Shown here piece after piece: positions 34,199-45,828 of a stretch of 64,000 nucleotides of DNA; position 1 is the stretch's first letter, and every line of letters starts with the position of its first letter. Location of the stretch: positions 372,001 to 436,000 of the forward strand of contig JAOWBW010001045.1 of NCBI GenBank assembly GCA_026119855.1. The letters are read 5' to 3'. Position numbers and translations under genes: made by a program. Below the pieces are notes generated by a model. That model saw only the letters and a list, made by a program, of their open reading frames with translations, was not told where the DNA came from and searched no databases. The DNA is from Campanula takesimana. Lineage: Eukaryota; Streptophyta; Magnoliopsida; Asterales; Campanulaceae.

Positions 34199-34844
34199 GG
34201 GCGAATTGCATTTTGAGCCCCAAAGTTTAGGGGTGTTCCCAAGTCAGACCTATTCAATCATTATTTACATTTTAGGCCCCAAAGTTGTCATTATGTTAGC
34301 ATGTTAGGTCTTTTAACCAGTTTTGTTAGAAAAATTCGTTAAATGATTACGTGCGAGTCACATGTCACTTAACAGGGGATGTTTTTAAACAATTACTCTT
34401 TCATTGTTGTCTTAATGCAAATTGAATGAAAATGAATAGTCAAATTAAAAAATCTGACTAAATATGAAAGGGTTAAACCAAAATATGCAAGGTATTTTGG
34501 GACGGAGGGAGTAAATGATTTTTGCCCCCCATTCATTAGTTAGTGTATTTTTTTAAAAACATATTTTGACCCCCTTACAAAAAAAAATCTGGCTCCACCA
34601 TTGATTTAACCCCCTTAAACAGAAAATCAACTTCAATTTGAACCAATGTGTCAAAAACATCCTCCGTTAAGTGGCATGTGACTCGCACGTGATTATTTAA
34701 CGAGTTTTTTTGTAACAAAAATGGTTAAAAGACCTAACATGCTAACATAATGACAACTTTGGGGCTTAAAATATAAATAGTGATAGAATGGGGTCTGACT
34801 TGGGAACACCCCTTAAACGTTGGGGCCCAAAATGCAATTTGTCC
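34199..34844. mobile_element. Long-TIR Mutator-type MITE with nested insertions
   Basis: The left arm (about 34199-34390) starts GGGCGAATTGCATTTTGAGC; the inverted right arm (about 34660-34844) starts GGACAAATTGCATTTTGGGC. The similarity lasts about 190 bases. A perfect 9-bp duplication TTTTGAAAA flanks it (34190-34198, 34845-34853). Between the arms lie a Stowaway right end (GGGACGGAGGGAG at about 34499) and an hAT-MITE right end (CTGGCTCCACCATTG at about 34590), so other elements inserted inside it. Confidence 0.88.
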
Positions 34845-35099
34845 TTTTGAAAATTTTATTGATGTTAAATGAATTCTTTAATTTGTGTATGTTTAGCAAA
34901 AATATCATTTAAATAAGAACTAGAGAGCACAAAATATAAAAATATAAATATATAATTTCATTTATTACAATCGCATGAAATATTAATATGTTTATAATTT
35001 CATTTTTTCTATAAATAAAGTCTAATTTTATATACATCTGAGACAATTTTAATTTAATATTTAAGTTTTCTGTTCTCTTGTGTGAGATCGTATGCATCA

Positions 35100-35385
35100 T
35101 TTTATTTATTATCGTTGTTGCTTTCTATTTGTCTGTCTGTTGTATTTTCTTTTCATGTGTGTAATGCTTTAAATATCGTAATTTGACATTTTATTATGAG
35201 TGTTTAATTTCAAAATTGTGTAATTAAGTAAAGCAATAAAATTAATAATTAGCTGTTTATTATTAATATTATTAATAATAGAAAATAATATTTTGATAGT
35301 TATATTTTTTTTATAACATTAAATTACTATTTAATAAACACTCACTTAGTCTCAATTTAAGGTTCTTACTTTCTTTTGGGATTGG
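35100..35385. other. AT-rich intergenic DNA, nothing recognised
   Basis: No ORF, TIR or array can be supported in this stretch. Confidence 0.5.
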
Positions 35386-35387
35386 AG

Positions 35388-35536
35388 GAAGTCTTGCGTG
35401 AGACGGTCTCACATATGAACATATGAGACGTGTCTCGATGAGAGAGGAAATGGGCTTGCTCCGCTCCATCCGTAGGAAGGCAAACCATTTACTCTCTCAA
35501 TGAGATCCGTCTCACACAAGTTTGTGTGAGTTGTCC
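35388..35536 (+). mobile_element. GTGAGACGGTCTCAC MITE
   Basis: The left side has GTCTTGCGTGAGACGGTCTC and the right side GATCCGTCTCACACAAG. The central block TTGCTCCGCTCCATCCGTAG is shared in inverted orientation with 47620-47745. Confidence 0.65.
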
Positions 35537-35820
35537 CAGTTAAGAATTTTAGTTGCTTTATTCCGTAAATAATAAGTATGAACAATGTTTTGGCCAATTT
35601 TATCTTAATAAAATTTATTTAATTAGAAAAAAAAATTAATTACTTAATGTACTTTTTCATTCATTTGCTTTTTATATGAATAGTGATTTGAACAATTACA
35701 TACTTAATGTCCTAGTTTTGTTTGACCCATTTTCATTGTTTTTCATTGGTTTTTTTTTTTCAATAAACGCAGTAAAATCAAACCAATAACTTTAATCCGT
35801 GACGAAGAGAGTATATTAGT

Positions 35821-35888
35821 GAACCAAAATTAGTTAACAATGTAAGTTAATGGGAACCAAAATTAGTTAACAATGTAAGTTAATGGAA
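35821..35888. repeat. 33-bp tandem duplication upstream of copy 3
   Basis: GAACCAAAATTAGTTAACAA recurs with a 33-bp offset, about 90-150 bases before the copy-3 start codon. Confidence 0.85.
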
Positions 35889-35973
35889 ACCAAATTTTGT
35901 TCACATGGTGAACACTGTGCATGCTCTTAAAACCTCTTCAACTTGTTTCTCAAGAACTTCACAACCACCAAAT

Positions 35974-37748
35974 ATGGCTTCCTCTCCACTCTCTCTCCTT
36001 ATCCTCTTCTCTTTCTCTCTCCTTCTCATCCAACCCTTCCCTCCATTGCTGCTCTCCCAAGAACATCCCTTTTCAGATCAAACCTCATTCTTAACTCGAA
36101 ATCCTCAAATGATATCCCCCCAACTACATTCTTTGAAGTCACTAAACCCATCCCACTTCCCAAAACCAAGCCTTGTTCCACCCTTGTTCTCCAACATGAT
36201 TTCGGATTCACCTATGGACAATCCCCTGCTCTTGCACAATATAACCCCCCTTCTGATTGCCAGTCCACAATTTTTTTTGACAAAATTGTTCTTGAATGGC
36301 ATGCCACTTGTAAAGGTAGGCAATTTGATCGAATTTTCGGGGTTTGGCTTGGTGGGGTTGAGCTTCTTAGGAGCTGCACTGCTGAACCTAGAGCTACTGG
36401 GATTGAATGGACTGTCAAGAAAGATATTACTAGGTATTATTCATTGCTTATGAAAAATCAAACGCTTGCTGTTTATTTGGGTAATCTTGTTGATAATACT
36501 TATACAGGAGTGTACCATGTTAATGTTAGTATTCATTTTTATCCTTCTGAAGTGAAATATAATTCTGTTAATAAGCCGATTTCCGATGATTCGGGTAGTG
36601 GGTATGTTTCTTGGGCTGATTTAGTGCTACCCATTTCAAGAAATTTGCCTTTGACTGATGGGTTATGGTTTGAAATTGAGAAATCAACTGATGTTCAGGT
36701 GAAACAATTCAAAATTCCCCAAAATGCGTATAGGGCCGTGTTGGAAGTGTATGTTTCTTTTCATCAAAATGATGAGTTTTGGTATATGAATCTCCCGAAC
36801 GAGTTTATATCTGCGAATAATCTTACTGATGCAGGGAACGGACCATTTAGGGAGGTTGTAGTTAGTTTGGATGGTTCAGTAGTTGGGGCTGTATGGCCTT
36901 TCACAGTTGTTTATACTGGAGGTTTTAATCCCTTATTGTGGAGACCCATTTCCGGGATTGGTTCATTTGATCTCCCATCTTATGACATTGATATTACTCC
37001 ATTGTTAGGAAACATTTTGGATGGAAAAACCCATGAATTTGGTTTTAGTGTCACGAATGCTTTGAACGTTTGGTATGTTGATGCTAATTTGCACATTTGG
37101 CTTGATAAAAAGAGCGTAAAAACGCAAGGAAAGCTTTTGAATCAAAAAATCTCACCCCTTAAAGCTTCTTTGTTATCCAATTTTACGGGGTTAAATGGCA
37201 CATTTCTGACAAGTGCGAGTAGGTCAATTCAGTCAAATGGTTGGGTACAATCATCTCACGGGAAGATCATCACCAAGTCAACTCAAGAGTTTAATTATAG
37301 TAATGTTATGGTGCTGGGTAAAGATGGGCATCTGCAAATCGTAAACCAGGTAATTGATTATAATGACTCTGTTTACACGAATACGCCATCTTCTGGGAGG
37401 TATATAAAGAAATCATATAAAAGGTTTCCGTTTTACTTGTACTCTGAATATGTTGATCAAGGAAATGAAAGTTATACTGAAATTGCAAATTTAACCTTGG
37501 GTTTCAATGAGAAAAGAACTGAGAGTTCTGATTCTCAGTTGTCCGTCAGCACACTTAAAAATGTGCAACATGGTCAGGTTTTGATTGTTGTGAAGGGGAA
37601 ATCGGTTGTGAGCGGATTGGTGAGTACACAACAAGGGTACAAATATGGTGATGACAACTTGTGCTACTTTAGGGATATCAAAAGTTCGAATTACACAATT
37701 CTTTATGATAAAGAAAGCAATAATTGCAGTAATAAGAAGCTGACATAA
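35974..37748 (+). pseudogene. Peptide:N-glycanase A-like gene, copy 3 (frameshift in signal peptide)
   Basis: The ATG at 35974 matches copies 1 and 2 (MASS...), but after a signal-peptide-like start the frame shifts near 36033-36042. There CCCTTCCCTCC stands where copy 2 has CCCCTCCCCTCC, one base fewer. The remaining PNGase A domain is open to the stop at 37748. Restoring one base gives 1776 nt, 591 residues. In the downstream frame the only upstream initiator is a TTG (35943), unlikely in a plant nuclear gene. Sequence outside the shift is very close to copy 2 (FDRIFGVWLGGVELLRSCTA, GNGPFREVVVSLDGSVVGAV, NVWYVDANLHIWLDKKSV). The C-terminus is shorter than copy 2 (ends CSNKKLT). It is either a recent pseudogene with a lost signal peptide or a consensus error in a C-rich run. 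Confidence 0.82.
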
Positions 37749-37940
37749 ATTTCTCAGTTGTGTTGATTCTTGAAATGCTTCACAAAGGAAATTCTCAGAG
37801 TTTGGAATTCTGGTATATATATGTGTTTGATAGATTGAAGTGTATGATAAGTCTTTGAATTGTGATCTTATGAATTGTTATTTCCTTCTAGAAGTAACTA
37901 CTTTGCAAAGGTTGGTTACTTCCTTTTTACGTTCTTATTA

Positions 37941-38159
37941 ATTCCCCTCCATCCCTGGAAAGATAGTTCGTTTGGTTTTTTATGGTCAACACAAGTAAAC
38001 TTTGACTAAACAGTAATGTCAATCAAATAATCTAAATGAAATTTCTTAAATTTTGTTATCAATTACAATTTTAGAATTTCCAATAAGATGGTCTGAGTTC
38101 ACTTGTGTTAACCATCAAATATCAAACAAAACTAACTATCTGTCCGGGGACGGAGGGAG
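37941..38159. mobile_element. Stowaway MITE, GGAAAGATAGT subfamily
   Basis: Left TTCCCCTCCATCCCTGGAAA and right TGTCCGGGGACGGAGGGAG, flanked by TA. It is inserted only in the copy-3 flank. Confidence 0.85.
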
Positions 38160-38387
38160 TATCTAGGTTTATTATTTCATTGATGTTCCAAAAAGATAGC
38201 CAAAGAGGGAGTTTTTCACAACAGCAGTAGTCATTCCTTACCTGGAAGCGACTTTGAATGTACCTGTAAAAATGGAAACTTTATCACGAGGTGACCTCCT
38301 TGGTTGCATAACATTTCTTTGTTCTGGCCGATTTCCGGAGAACGTTGTTAGTGATGCTGTACTCCGAAATGGAATATAATTTGTGCA

Positions 38388-38559
38388 CAGAAAATTTTAG
38401 GGGAAGCTATTTCCTCCATAAGTTATAAAAAGTCATGATATTATAAGGTTTAGAGTTTAAGATTTAGATATTAATGTTTAGGGTTTAAGGATAATACTAA
38501 TATTAAAAAGTGAACTTTTTATAACTTATGGAGAACTAGTTTCTCCCAAAACCTACTCG
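38388..38559. mobile_element. Short MULE-type MITE related to the 25563-27399 element
   Basis: Left CAGAAAATTTTAGGGGAAGC and inverted right CGAGTAGGTTTTGGGAGAAA, then a shared CTCCATAAGTTATAAAAAGT. The 8-bp duplication TTTGTGCA flanks it (38380-38387, 38560-38567), and the partner segment after copy 2 carries a single, similar unoccupied site (TTTGTACA). Confidence 0.85.
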
Positions 38560-38805
38560 TTTGTGCAAGCCACTTGAATGCGGATTCTTCAGGTAAGTTG
38601 TTAGTCCCCTGTCCTGAAATGAATGTCCAAAAAACTTTCAAATTTTTCTCTTGGCCAAGAGTAATTTTTTTTTTTTTAGAATATTTATTTAAAGACAGAG
38701 GTAGTATTAATTTCTGGTTGATTTATGCCAATTAGTTCTTAAGACAACTGTAACTATAGCTACTTATATATAGTAAAGATTTATGACACTCTACTTTTAT
38801 AAGTA

Positions 38806-38985
38806 CTCCCTCCATCCCGAATTGAGATCTCATGTACCATTTTTATATGTCACTCCATGTACCACTTGTAATCCAACCGTTCATATGTTTGTATAATATT
38901 TACCATAATACCATTCTCAATAACTGTGAGCCATTAAATCACTTATGACACATGAAGTGGCACACAAAGTGACAAAGAAGATTTA
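38806..38985 (+). mobile_element. MITE-like repeat, copy 1 (inverted copy at 48775-48965)
   Basis: It starts at CTCCCTCCATCCCGAATTGA after TA. GAGATCTCATGTACCA, CTTGTAATCCAACCGTTCA, AATAACTGTGAGCCATTA and GGCACACAAAGTGACA match the reverse complement of 48775-48965. Confidence 0.65.
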
Positions 38986-38987
38986 GA

Positions 38988-39250
38988 CTCGTCCGTCCCA
39001 CCCTTTGACTATTCAAAGATACTAACAAAACAATGTCATTTCCATCACTATCCTCTTTTCTTCCTTTGTCTCTCATCATTCTCTCACCCTCTCTCTTCCT
39101 CACCCCCCATCCTTGCTTATTTCATCCTTAGTTATCACAAGAGCATTATAAAAGTTCAAAGAATTTTACCCCCCAATTATGGAAATGGGACAATCTTTAT
39201 ATGGAGAAACAAAAATAGTAAGTGGGACTATATTTCAAGGACGAAAGGAG
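38988..39250. mobile_element. Stowaway MITE
   Basis: Left CTCGTCCGTCCCACCCTTTG, right TTTCAAGGACGAAAGGAG, TA on the right side. Confidence 0.65.
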
Positions 39251-39786
39251 TATTTCTTTTAATTTAAGCATATTTCATTAAGAATAGAGATAAATCTGGG
39301 TCTGTTTTTCATGAGAAGAGATTTTATGGGCAGTTTCTTGATTACCTTTTTTTTTTGTCGACGAAGAAGTATGTGTACCTGTTTACAAAATATACAACAT
39401 TTTGTAGATGTGTAATGTCAATATTAGTACTAAATGTAAAAATGTAAATATTTTTACGGACATATAGAAATGTTTTACATTACGTATAATGTTCTTCATT
39501 TTTGTGATGGAATTTTAAATTGAGAATAATCCTAATTATGAGGATATATAAACAAAAGTACAACAAAATTAAAGAAAACATTATTTAAGAAAAATGGTTT
39601 CAAGACAATTATTAGTGTGGTTAATTAATAAATTAATTGAAGACGAATCCAATGGTACTATATGTGGGCCTAAATTAAATAGGCAATATATTGTGGGACA
39701 TATCACATCATAATTCCCAAGTAGGGTATACATACCATCATACGCTACTTCTCAATTGGAAAAAAAAAAAGAAGGCATAATTCCAT

Positions 39787-42353
39787 TAGGCCCCATCCCT
39801 GAGATATTTTCTCCATAAAAGCCCAGCTGAGATATATAATTCCACCTACAACCAAATGCCCAGATCAAAATGCCATAAAAACCCAAAAGCCCACCCTCCG
39901 ACCCACCCGCTGACAAGCCCGACTCCACAGCCCACCCACCCAAGCCCGACTCCACCGCCCACCCAAGCCAGACTCCACAGCCCGCCCACCTGTATAATTA
40001 AAACAAAAAAAGGAGCTCCCAAGTTTTGAACCTTAGACCTAATGTCTAATAACTAACACCCACACCACTAAGCCATTGAACCATGTGTTCATAATTTTGC
40101 AATATCTAATTTTAGTATCTTTTTGAACGAAATCAATGACAGTATTTAAGATAAAACAATCAATTAATGCAATTCTAAAATATTCACAAAACTCAAATTT
40201 TGTCTTAAAAAAAAATTAAATAACATGTTTTAAAAAATATAACAAATCGCAATCTTTTATTTATAAATATGAAAGACTTACAAATAAATTAAATTGTAAT
40301 TATATAATCTTGTATTTGATAAACTTATTTTATTATTATTAAATTTTTATTCTTATACCTTTATACCTAAGTATACGAGCATATTAGTTAATAAAATATA
40401 AGGCATTTTAATGATTTTTTTAAGAAAACATGAAAATATGTTAATAACATGTAAGACTTTTTATAAGAGTAATTTTTGTCTTATACCTAAATATGTAGAC
40501 TACTTAATAAAATATGGGATTGTTTTTATAATTTTTTTAAATGTGAACAGTTATGAAAAATAAAATTCCTATACTTCAACTAGTCTTACACCTAATATAA
40601 GAGCGGAATGGGTAATAACATGTAAGAATTTTTATTTATGATTTTTATTTTCTAAGATATGTTAAAATTAAGAAAAAATAACTCTTATAACTTAGGTATA
40701 AGAGTAAATCTAGTCTTATACCATGAGACTGAGAGCAGAACGGTAATAATATATGAGATTTTCTTGTGATTTTTATTTTTATGAAACTTTGAAAAATATG
40801 GAAAAAAATCAAGGAAAAAAACTCTTATATTTTAGATATAATAGTAATTTTACAAGGTCTCATATCAGATTTATGAGGGTCTATTTACAAGGTCTCATAG
40901 CAGACTCATGAGTCTCTCAAATGTCTCATAAGTGCATTTTTTTTAGGTCTTTTAATTTGTATCAAAGTCTTGTAAATTCTTATGAGACATGTAAATAAGT
41001 CTCATATAAGACTTATGAGGGTCTATTTACAAGGTCTCATAGCAGACACATGAGTCGCTCAAAGGTCTCATAAGTGCATTTTTTAGGTCTTTTAAATTGT
41101 ATCAAAGTCTTGTAAATTCTTATGAGACATGTAAATAAGTCTCATATCAGACTTACGAGGGTCTATTTACAAGGTCTCATAGCGGACTCATGAGTCTCTC
41201 AAAGGTCTCATAAGTGCATTTTTTAAGTCTTTTAATTGGTATCAAAGTCTTGTAAATTCTTATAAGACATGTAAATAAGTCTCATATCAGACTTATGAGG
41301 GTCTATTTACAAGGTCTCATAGCAACTCATGAGTCTTTAAAAGGTCTCATAAGTGCATTTTTTTAAGTCTTATAATTTGTATCAAATTCTTGTAAATTTT
41401 TATGAGACATGTAAATTGTCTCATATCAGACTCATGAGTCTATATACAAAGGTCTCATATCAGACTCATGAGTCTATCTACAAAAGTCTCATATCAGACT
41501 CATGAGTCTCTTAAAGGTCTCATAAGTGCATTTTTTAGGTCTTATAAATTTTCATGAGACATGTAAATTGTCTCATATCACACTCATGAGAGCCATTTAC
41601 AAAGGTCTCGTATCAGACTCATGAGTTCCTTAAAGGTCTCATAGTGCATTTTTTTAGGTTTTATAATTTGTATCAAAGTCTTGTAAATTCTCAAGAGACA
41701 TCAGGGTAAATATGAGACTTTTTAAAGTTTTTTTGCAAAAAAAAAAAAAAAAAGAAAGAGAAATTGTGAAAAAAAATACACTTATAGTTCAATTTAGTTT
41801 TTAGGTCTATCATATTTTTTTCAATAAAATATTTAGTTATATCTTTTAAAAATTGTTTTAATTTATCTAATTATTATAGTTTAATTTATTTTGATTTTCT
41901 ATTTATTTTTTCTAATAAATATTTAGATACTTTATATTTTTTAAATAATATTTTTGGATTTTCTATTTATTTTTTATACAAAAAGTTAGTGTCTTAGAGA
42001 ATAATCAAGAATTTTATTAATCAGTAGAGAATCTGTTTGTATTTTTCAATTTAGATTTGGCTGGCTAGTAGTAATATTATACATTCAAAGCTAATAACAA
42101 AAAGTTGGTTAGTTTAGTGGTTTAGGGAGAAGATTCCATAGAATTGCCCCAGGTTTGACTCTTGCTAGTGGCATTTTACATTTTTAGCATTCAAAATGGG
42201 AGGGGTGGGCAGCGGGTCGGGGCGGAGTCCGGCTGGGCTGTGGGTTACCGAACCGGTTATGGGCTGGGCTTAGGTTGGAGCTGTTCTTTCAAGCATGTGG
42301 GGTTAATTGGAATTTTGATTTGGTCTTGGGTTCTTATGGGTTTATGATCTAAA
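39787..42353. mobile_element. Large inverted-ended element with 140-bp array and tRNA-like arms
   Basis: Left arm (39787-40090) and right arm (42105-42353) are roughly inverted. Both have a GC-rich run (CAGCCCGCCCACC against the reverse complement of GGGTGGGCAGCGGG), then a module with Pol III A/B-box-like words. The flanking 9-mers AATTCCATT and AATTCCATA match at 8 of 9. Between the arms lies very AT-rich DNA and the tandem array at 40850-41705. No transposase is visible. Boundaries are approximate. Confidence 0.5.
40850..41705. repeat. About 140-bp tandem array
   Basis: GAGGGTCTATTTACAAGGTC recurs at about 40875, 41017, 41157 (as CGAGGG) and 41297, giving a period of 140-142. The 3' part (after 41400) decays into shorter units. 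Units contain ACTCATGAGT palindromes, GGTCTCATA and TAAGTGCATTTTTT. Confidence 0.9.
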
Positions 42354-42419
42354 CCAGGGGGCCTAGGGTCCAAACCCCCAAAAAAAATTCCATAATTTTG
42401 TGACAACTTGATCATATAA

Positions 42420-42445
42420 ATATTTATAGGTACGTACGTACGTAC
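42420..42445. repeat. GTAC microsatellite
   Basis: TACGTACGTACGTAC, a short self-complementary tract. Between 42354 and 43265 I see nothing else that can be supported. Confidence 0.8.
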
Positions 42446-43265
42446 TCAAAAATGTTATAATATTAGTTATTAAATATTACAAATTCGATATAAACAATTA
42501 TTCTACCATTAAAAACTCTCCTGGAGATAGATTCACAGGAATAATCTTATCTACTCCACCAAGGTTGAATTTATAAATATGAATACTTATATAACATTCC
42601 TCCGACATACTTTCATATTTCACAACTGTCACACCACCGGTTATTCAATCTTCGTCCGTTTTTCCAGTACTGTATTTGGTGATCAAATCTTGTTTGTAAA
42701 CGCGCGAGTGAGTGATGGAGAAGTTGGCAATGTAGAAAAACATCCACCTCGATCAGTGCTTGATACCTCTATATATGGAACCTGGAAATATCGATGAAGT
42801 TTGGAGTAACTTTTGTACATAAATTTACGCAAATTTTTAAAAATATATAGATACATTAATTAGGATTGCAAATGTATACATTTAAATCAAAGGATGTACT
42901 GATTGATTCTCATGATAAAGGAAAAAAAAATTAATGCACTTCAAATTAATTCAAAGCACCTTTTATTATTATATATTTTGAGCCACAAATGTTCTTTACC
43001 ATAATAAAATTACAAATAGTAATCCTGTAAGTAAATGGTGTATTGACAAAACTTATGTCGATGAAGCGAATAACATTGATCAAATATAGCATGCATTCAA
43101 CAAAATCAAGATATTCAAGAAGCCTCATCTTATAAATTGATGAGGCAGAAAAGTTATAAGCTGGCTAGAATAATATTGCTAAATGTGGAATTAAGTTAAA
43201 AATAAGCATTGAATAAAGATCAAGAATACCAAGCAAAGTATATGTGTGTGTATATATGTTTGAGC

Positions 43266-43713
43266 AATTGGTGGAGCTAGGTGTTGGGACCGCGACCACC
43301 CCCACCACTCCATATTAGTATGTTATTGTCTGCTGTGGGCTTAGCCCACACGGATTTGTTTTTGGGTCATATCCCAAAAGACCTCATACTAATGGAGAAT
43401 GTGGACACTTTTATATACTAAGCAATTCTTCTTTTAATTGCCGATGTGGGACTTGAGTTGACATCCCAAGACTAGGATATTTTAAAAGGGCCAAGATTAT
43501 TTCAAGTTTAAAACATCTTTTAAATAGAAGTTATTGGGGGGAGGGGGATTAAGACAGTATGTTTTTTCTGATTATAGAAGGGGGTAAAATTAGTAAAAAT
43601 AAGATTTTAGTAGTAATAAGTCATTTTTCTTTAAACTGCTAGGGCTAATATGCACATTTCAAAAAATGAAAGGTGGCAACTGCCCTCTAATGTATAAGGT
43701 GCCTCCGCCTGTG
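43266..43713. mobile_element. hAT-type MITE
   Basis: Left AATTGGTGGAGCTAGGTG and right GCCTCCGCCTGTG are inverted in part. The 8-bp duplication GTTTGAGC is perfect (43258-43265, 43714-43721). The right part carries the GGGGG..AAATTAG / GGTGGCAACTGCCC words of the family. Confidence 0.8.
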
Positions 43714-43721
43714 GTTTGAGC

Positions 43722-44936
43722 AAGGTAGTGATAAAGTAGGGAGTTTCATCTCAAAATTAATTGGCAACGAGAAGAGTAGTTCATGAGTAGTATTTTTTTG
43801 TTAAATTATTGTGGGCCTCTTTTTAGCTTTGGTACTATAATAAAGTCTGAGATTTCATCTCAAAACAAATTGACAATGGAAGAATAGCCCAAGATCTTTA
43901 TATAGTCAAGGCATGACTTGCTAATTCCCGATGTAAGTTAACTGTTCTAACAGGTAGATTCTTGAACTCGTCCATAATGCGGAAAAAGAGGATTGTGCAA
44001 ACTAATTATGTACCCAAGCAAAATATATATTTTCCGACAAAAAAGAAAAGAAAAGAAAAGGAAAAAGAATTCTCATTAAGCTAAAGAGTTCATATATGAT
44101 CTATAATCTGCACTTTATGCATCATCATAAGAAAAGAAAAGAAAAAAAAAGTGATGTTAAAGGAATTTTTGATTTCTTAGATGGTTTGTGAGCTATGCCT
44201 AGACTAGTTACCAAAAATGAAAGGGTTTGGCTTAGAGAATACATTCCTTTTTTTTTTTTTTTTTTTGCTTTATTTTGCTATATCAAGTACTCAGTGCCGC
44301 TGAAATTAATGAATATCTATTTTTTTCTTGATAAAAAAAAAAAAAGAACTTCTTGTTAAGGACGGAGGTAGTAAATTATATGCGCGAAGAATGAATGTTA
44401 CTTGATTATTTTCAAGATACTGTGCTGATGAACAGAAGAATAATTAATCACTTAAATAGATATTTATCTCACAATTAAAGAAAGAGACATTTTTGTAATT
44501 AGGATTTATTTAAAGTAAAGAACTAGTAGCTAAGGAGCTAAAAAACAGCTGGAAACACACACAAATTAAAGTATAATTTGTTAAAAATTCATGGGAAATC
44601 AAGTCAGAACCACCAACTATATCTGCTGATGTAATTATACCACCAACAAGTAATTAACCAGTAATATAGTACTATATAAATGGAAAAATGTCAAATACTT
44701 GTATATTCATGTATACTATATTTTACTTGTTTATACAGAGTAATTCTCTCTTAACTACTATATTCTAATTATAATTCTTGAAATATAAATAGACCATAAG
44801 GTAAAGTGATCACATCTGATACCCACCCATAGCTGGGGAAATTTCATGCAGAATCCTAAAACAAAGTAATGTAGATTAATGCGAACAATTTCAATTAATT
44901 TAGTCCCCAAAAACAATTTGGTGAGTGTGAGTAATA
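43722..44936. other. AT-rich intergenic DNA with GAAAA microsatellites
   Basis: (GAAAA)n-type tracts lie at about 44043-44064 and 44130-44150. No gene is supported. Confidence 0.5.
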
Positions 44937-44991
44937 CTTCATCCGTCCCAAGAAATATTTAGTTTTTTACTTGATTAAAAATAAATATGTA

Positions 44992-45240
44992 CTCCCTTTG
45001 TCCTTATATGAATGCTATTTTTAAGAGAAATTTGTTCTAAAATGATTTTTTTTTTTGGAAAAAACTATATCAATATATTTTTTTTACCAATTTTTTTCAC
45101 TAGTCTCTTTATATTATTTATAAAACTAAATATTAATTTGAAAGGAAGATTACAAGAATATATATGAATCTTTGTCACTAAATTATATAAAAAGTAGAGA
45201 TTTCTAAATGTCCTTTAAAATAAATTTTGAACATCTAATA
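44992..45240. mobile_element. Stowaway relic without right end
   Basis: CTCCCTTTGTCCTTATATGA after TA. The interior (AAGATTACAAGAATATATATGAAT) matches 55363-55619. The right end is eroded and abuts the next Stowaway. Another isolated left end, CTTCATCCGTCCCAAGAAAT, is at 44937. Confidence 0.6.
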
Positions 45241-45539
45241 CTCCCTCCATCTCTAGTTAGTGTGGACCAAATTTTTGGGCACACAAATTAAGAAAAAATA
45301 AAAGAGATAAATAATGGAAGGAGGTGTGAGTATGAAAAAATTAATAGGAGAGAGAATGAGTGGGAAGAATAGTAAATTGATTGGTGGTTGTGAGTGTAAA
45401 AGTAAAGTAGGAGAGAGAATGAGTGGTAAGAATAGTAAAGATTCTTTGCTATTTTGGGGGTAGTCCACACTAACCTGTGACGGACCAAAAAGGAAAGAAG
45501 TTCACACTAACATGAGATACTAACCTGAGACGGAGGGAG
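45241..45539. mobile_element. Stowaway MITE
   Basis: CTCCCTCCATCTCTAGTTAG left and CTAACCTGAGACGGAGGGAG right, TA on both sides; 299 bp. It lies about 290 bp downstream of the LSH stop codon. Confidence 0.9.
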
Positions 45540-45828
45540 TATATTTTAAGAAGGAATTTGTATTTCATAGACACAGTCCACAGAGAAAGAGTATTTGCCA
45601 GTCTGCAAATTAGGGTTTTCAGACCCCTGGTAGTCTAGGGTTTTGAATAAATGTCAAATTTAATTCGAAATTTCTGAATTAAAACATTTAGACATAAGTA
45701 TAACTACTCCATATAACACAACCTTAATTTATAGATCCATCTAAATCATATAATAATAAAACATAATAAAACATAATTACCATCTCAGCAGCAAAATTAA
45801 TTAAATTTACCTGAAATGGAAACATTAT

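Larger units (their letters stand above)
37905..38760. repeat. Segmental duplicate downstream of PNGase copy 3 (paired with 32160-32712)
   Basis: Collinear with 32160-32712 but interrupted by two MITEs (37941-38159, 38388-38559) absent from the partner. The roughly 560 bp that holds the relic after copy 2 is missing here. Confidence 0.8.

Noticed and set aside
35943..36040. Alternative N-terminus giving copy 3 an unbroken 601-codon frame
   Set aside because: It would start at TTG, and the peptide is simply the shifted reading of the signal-peptide DNA, seen equally in copy 2 where it is not used.
40850..41705. CRISPR-like or regularly spaced array
   Set aside because: This is plant nuclear DNA, and the whole 140-bp unit is repeated without unique spacers, so it is an ordinary tandem satellite.
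45288..45488. Minus-strand frames downstream of LSH
   Set aside because: They lie wholly inside a Stowaway MITE (45241-45539).
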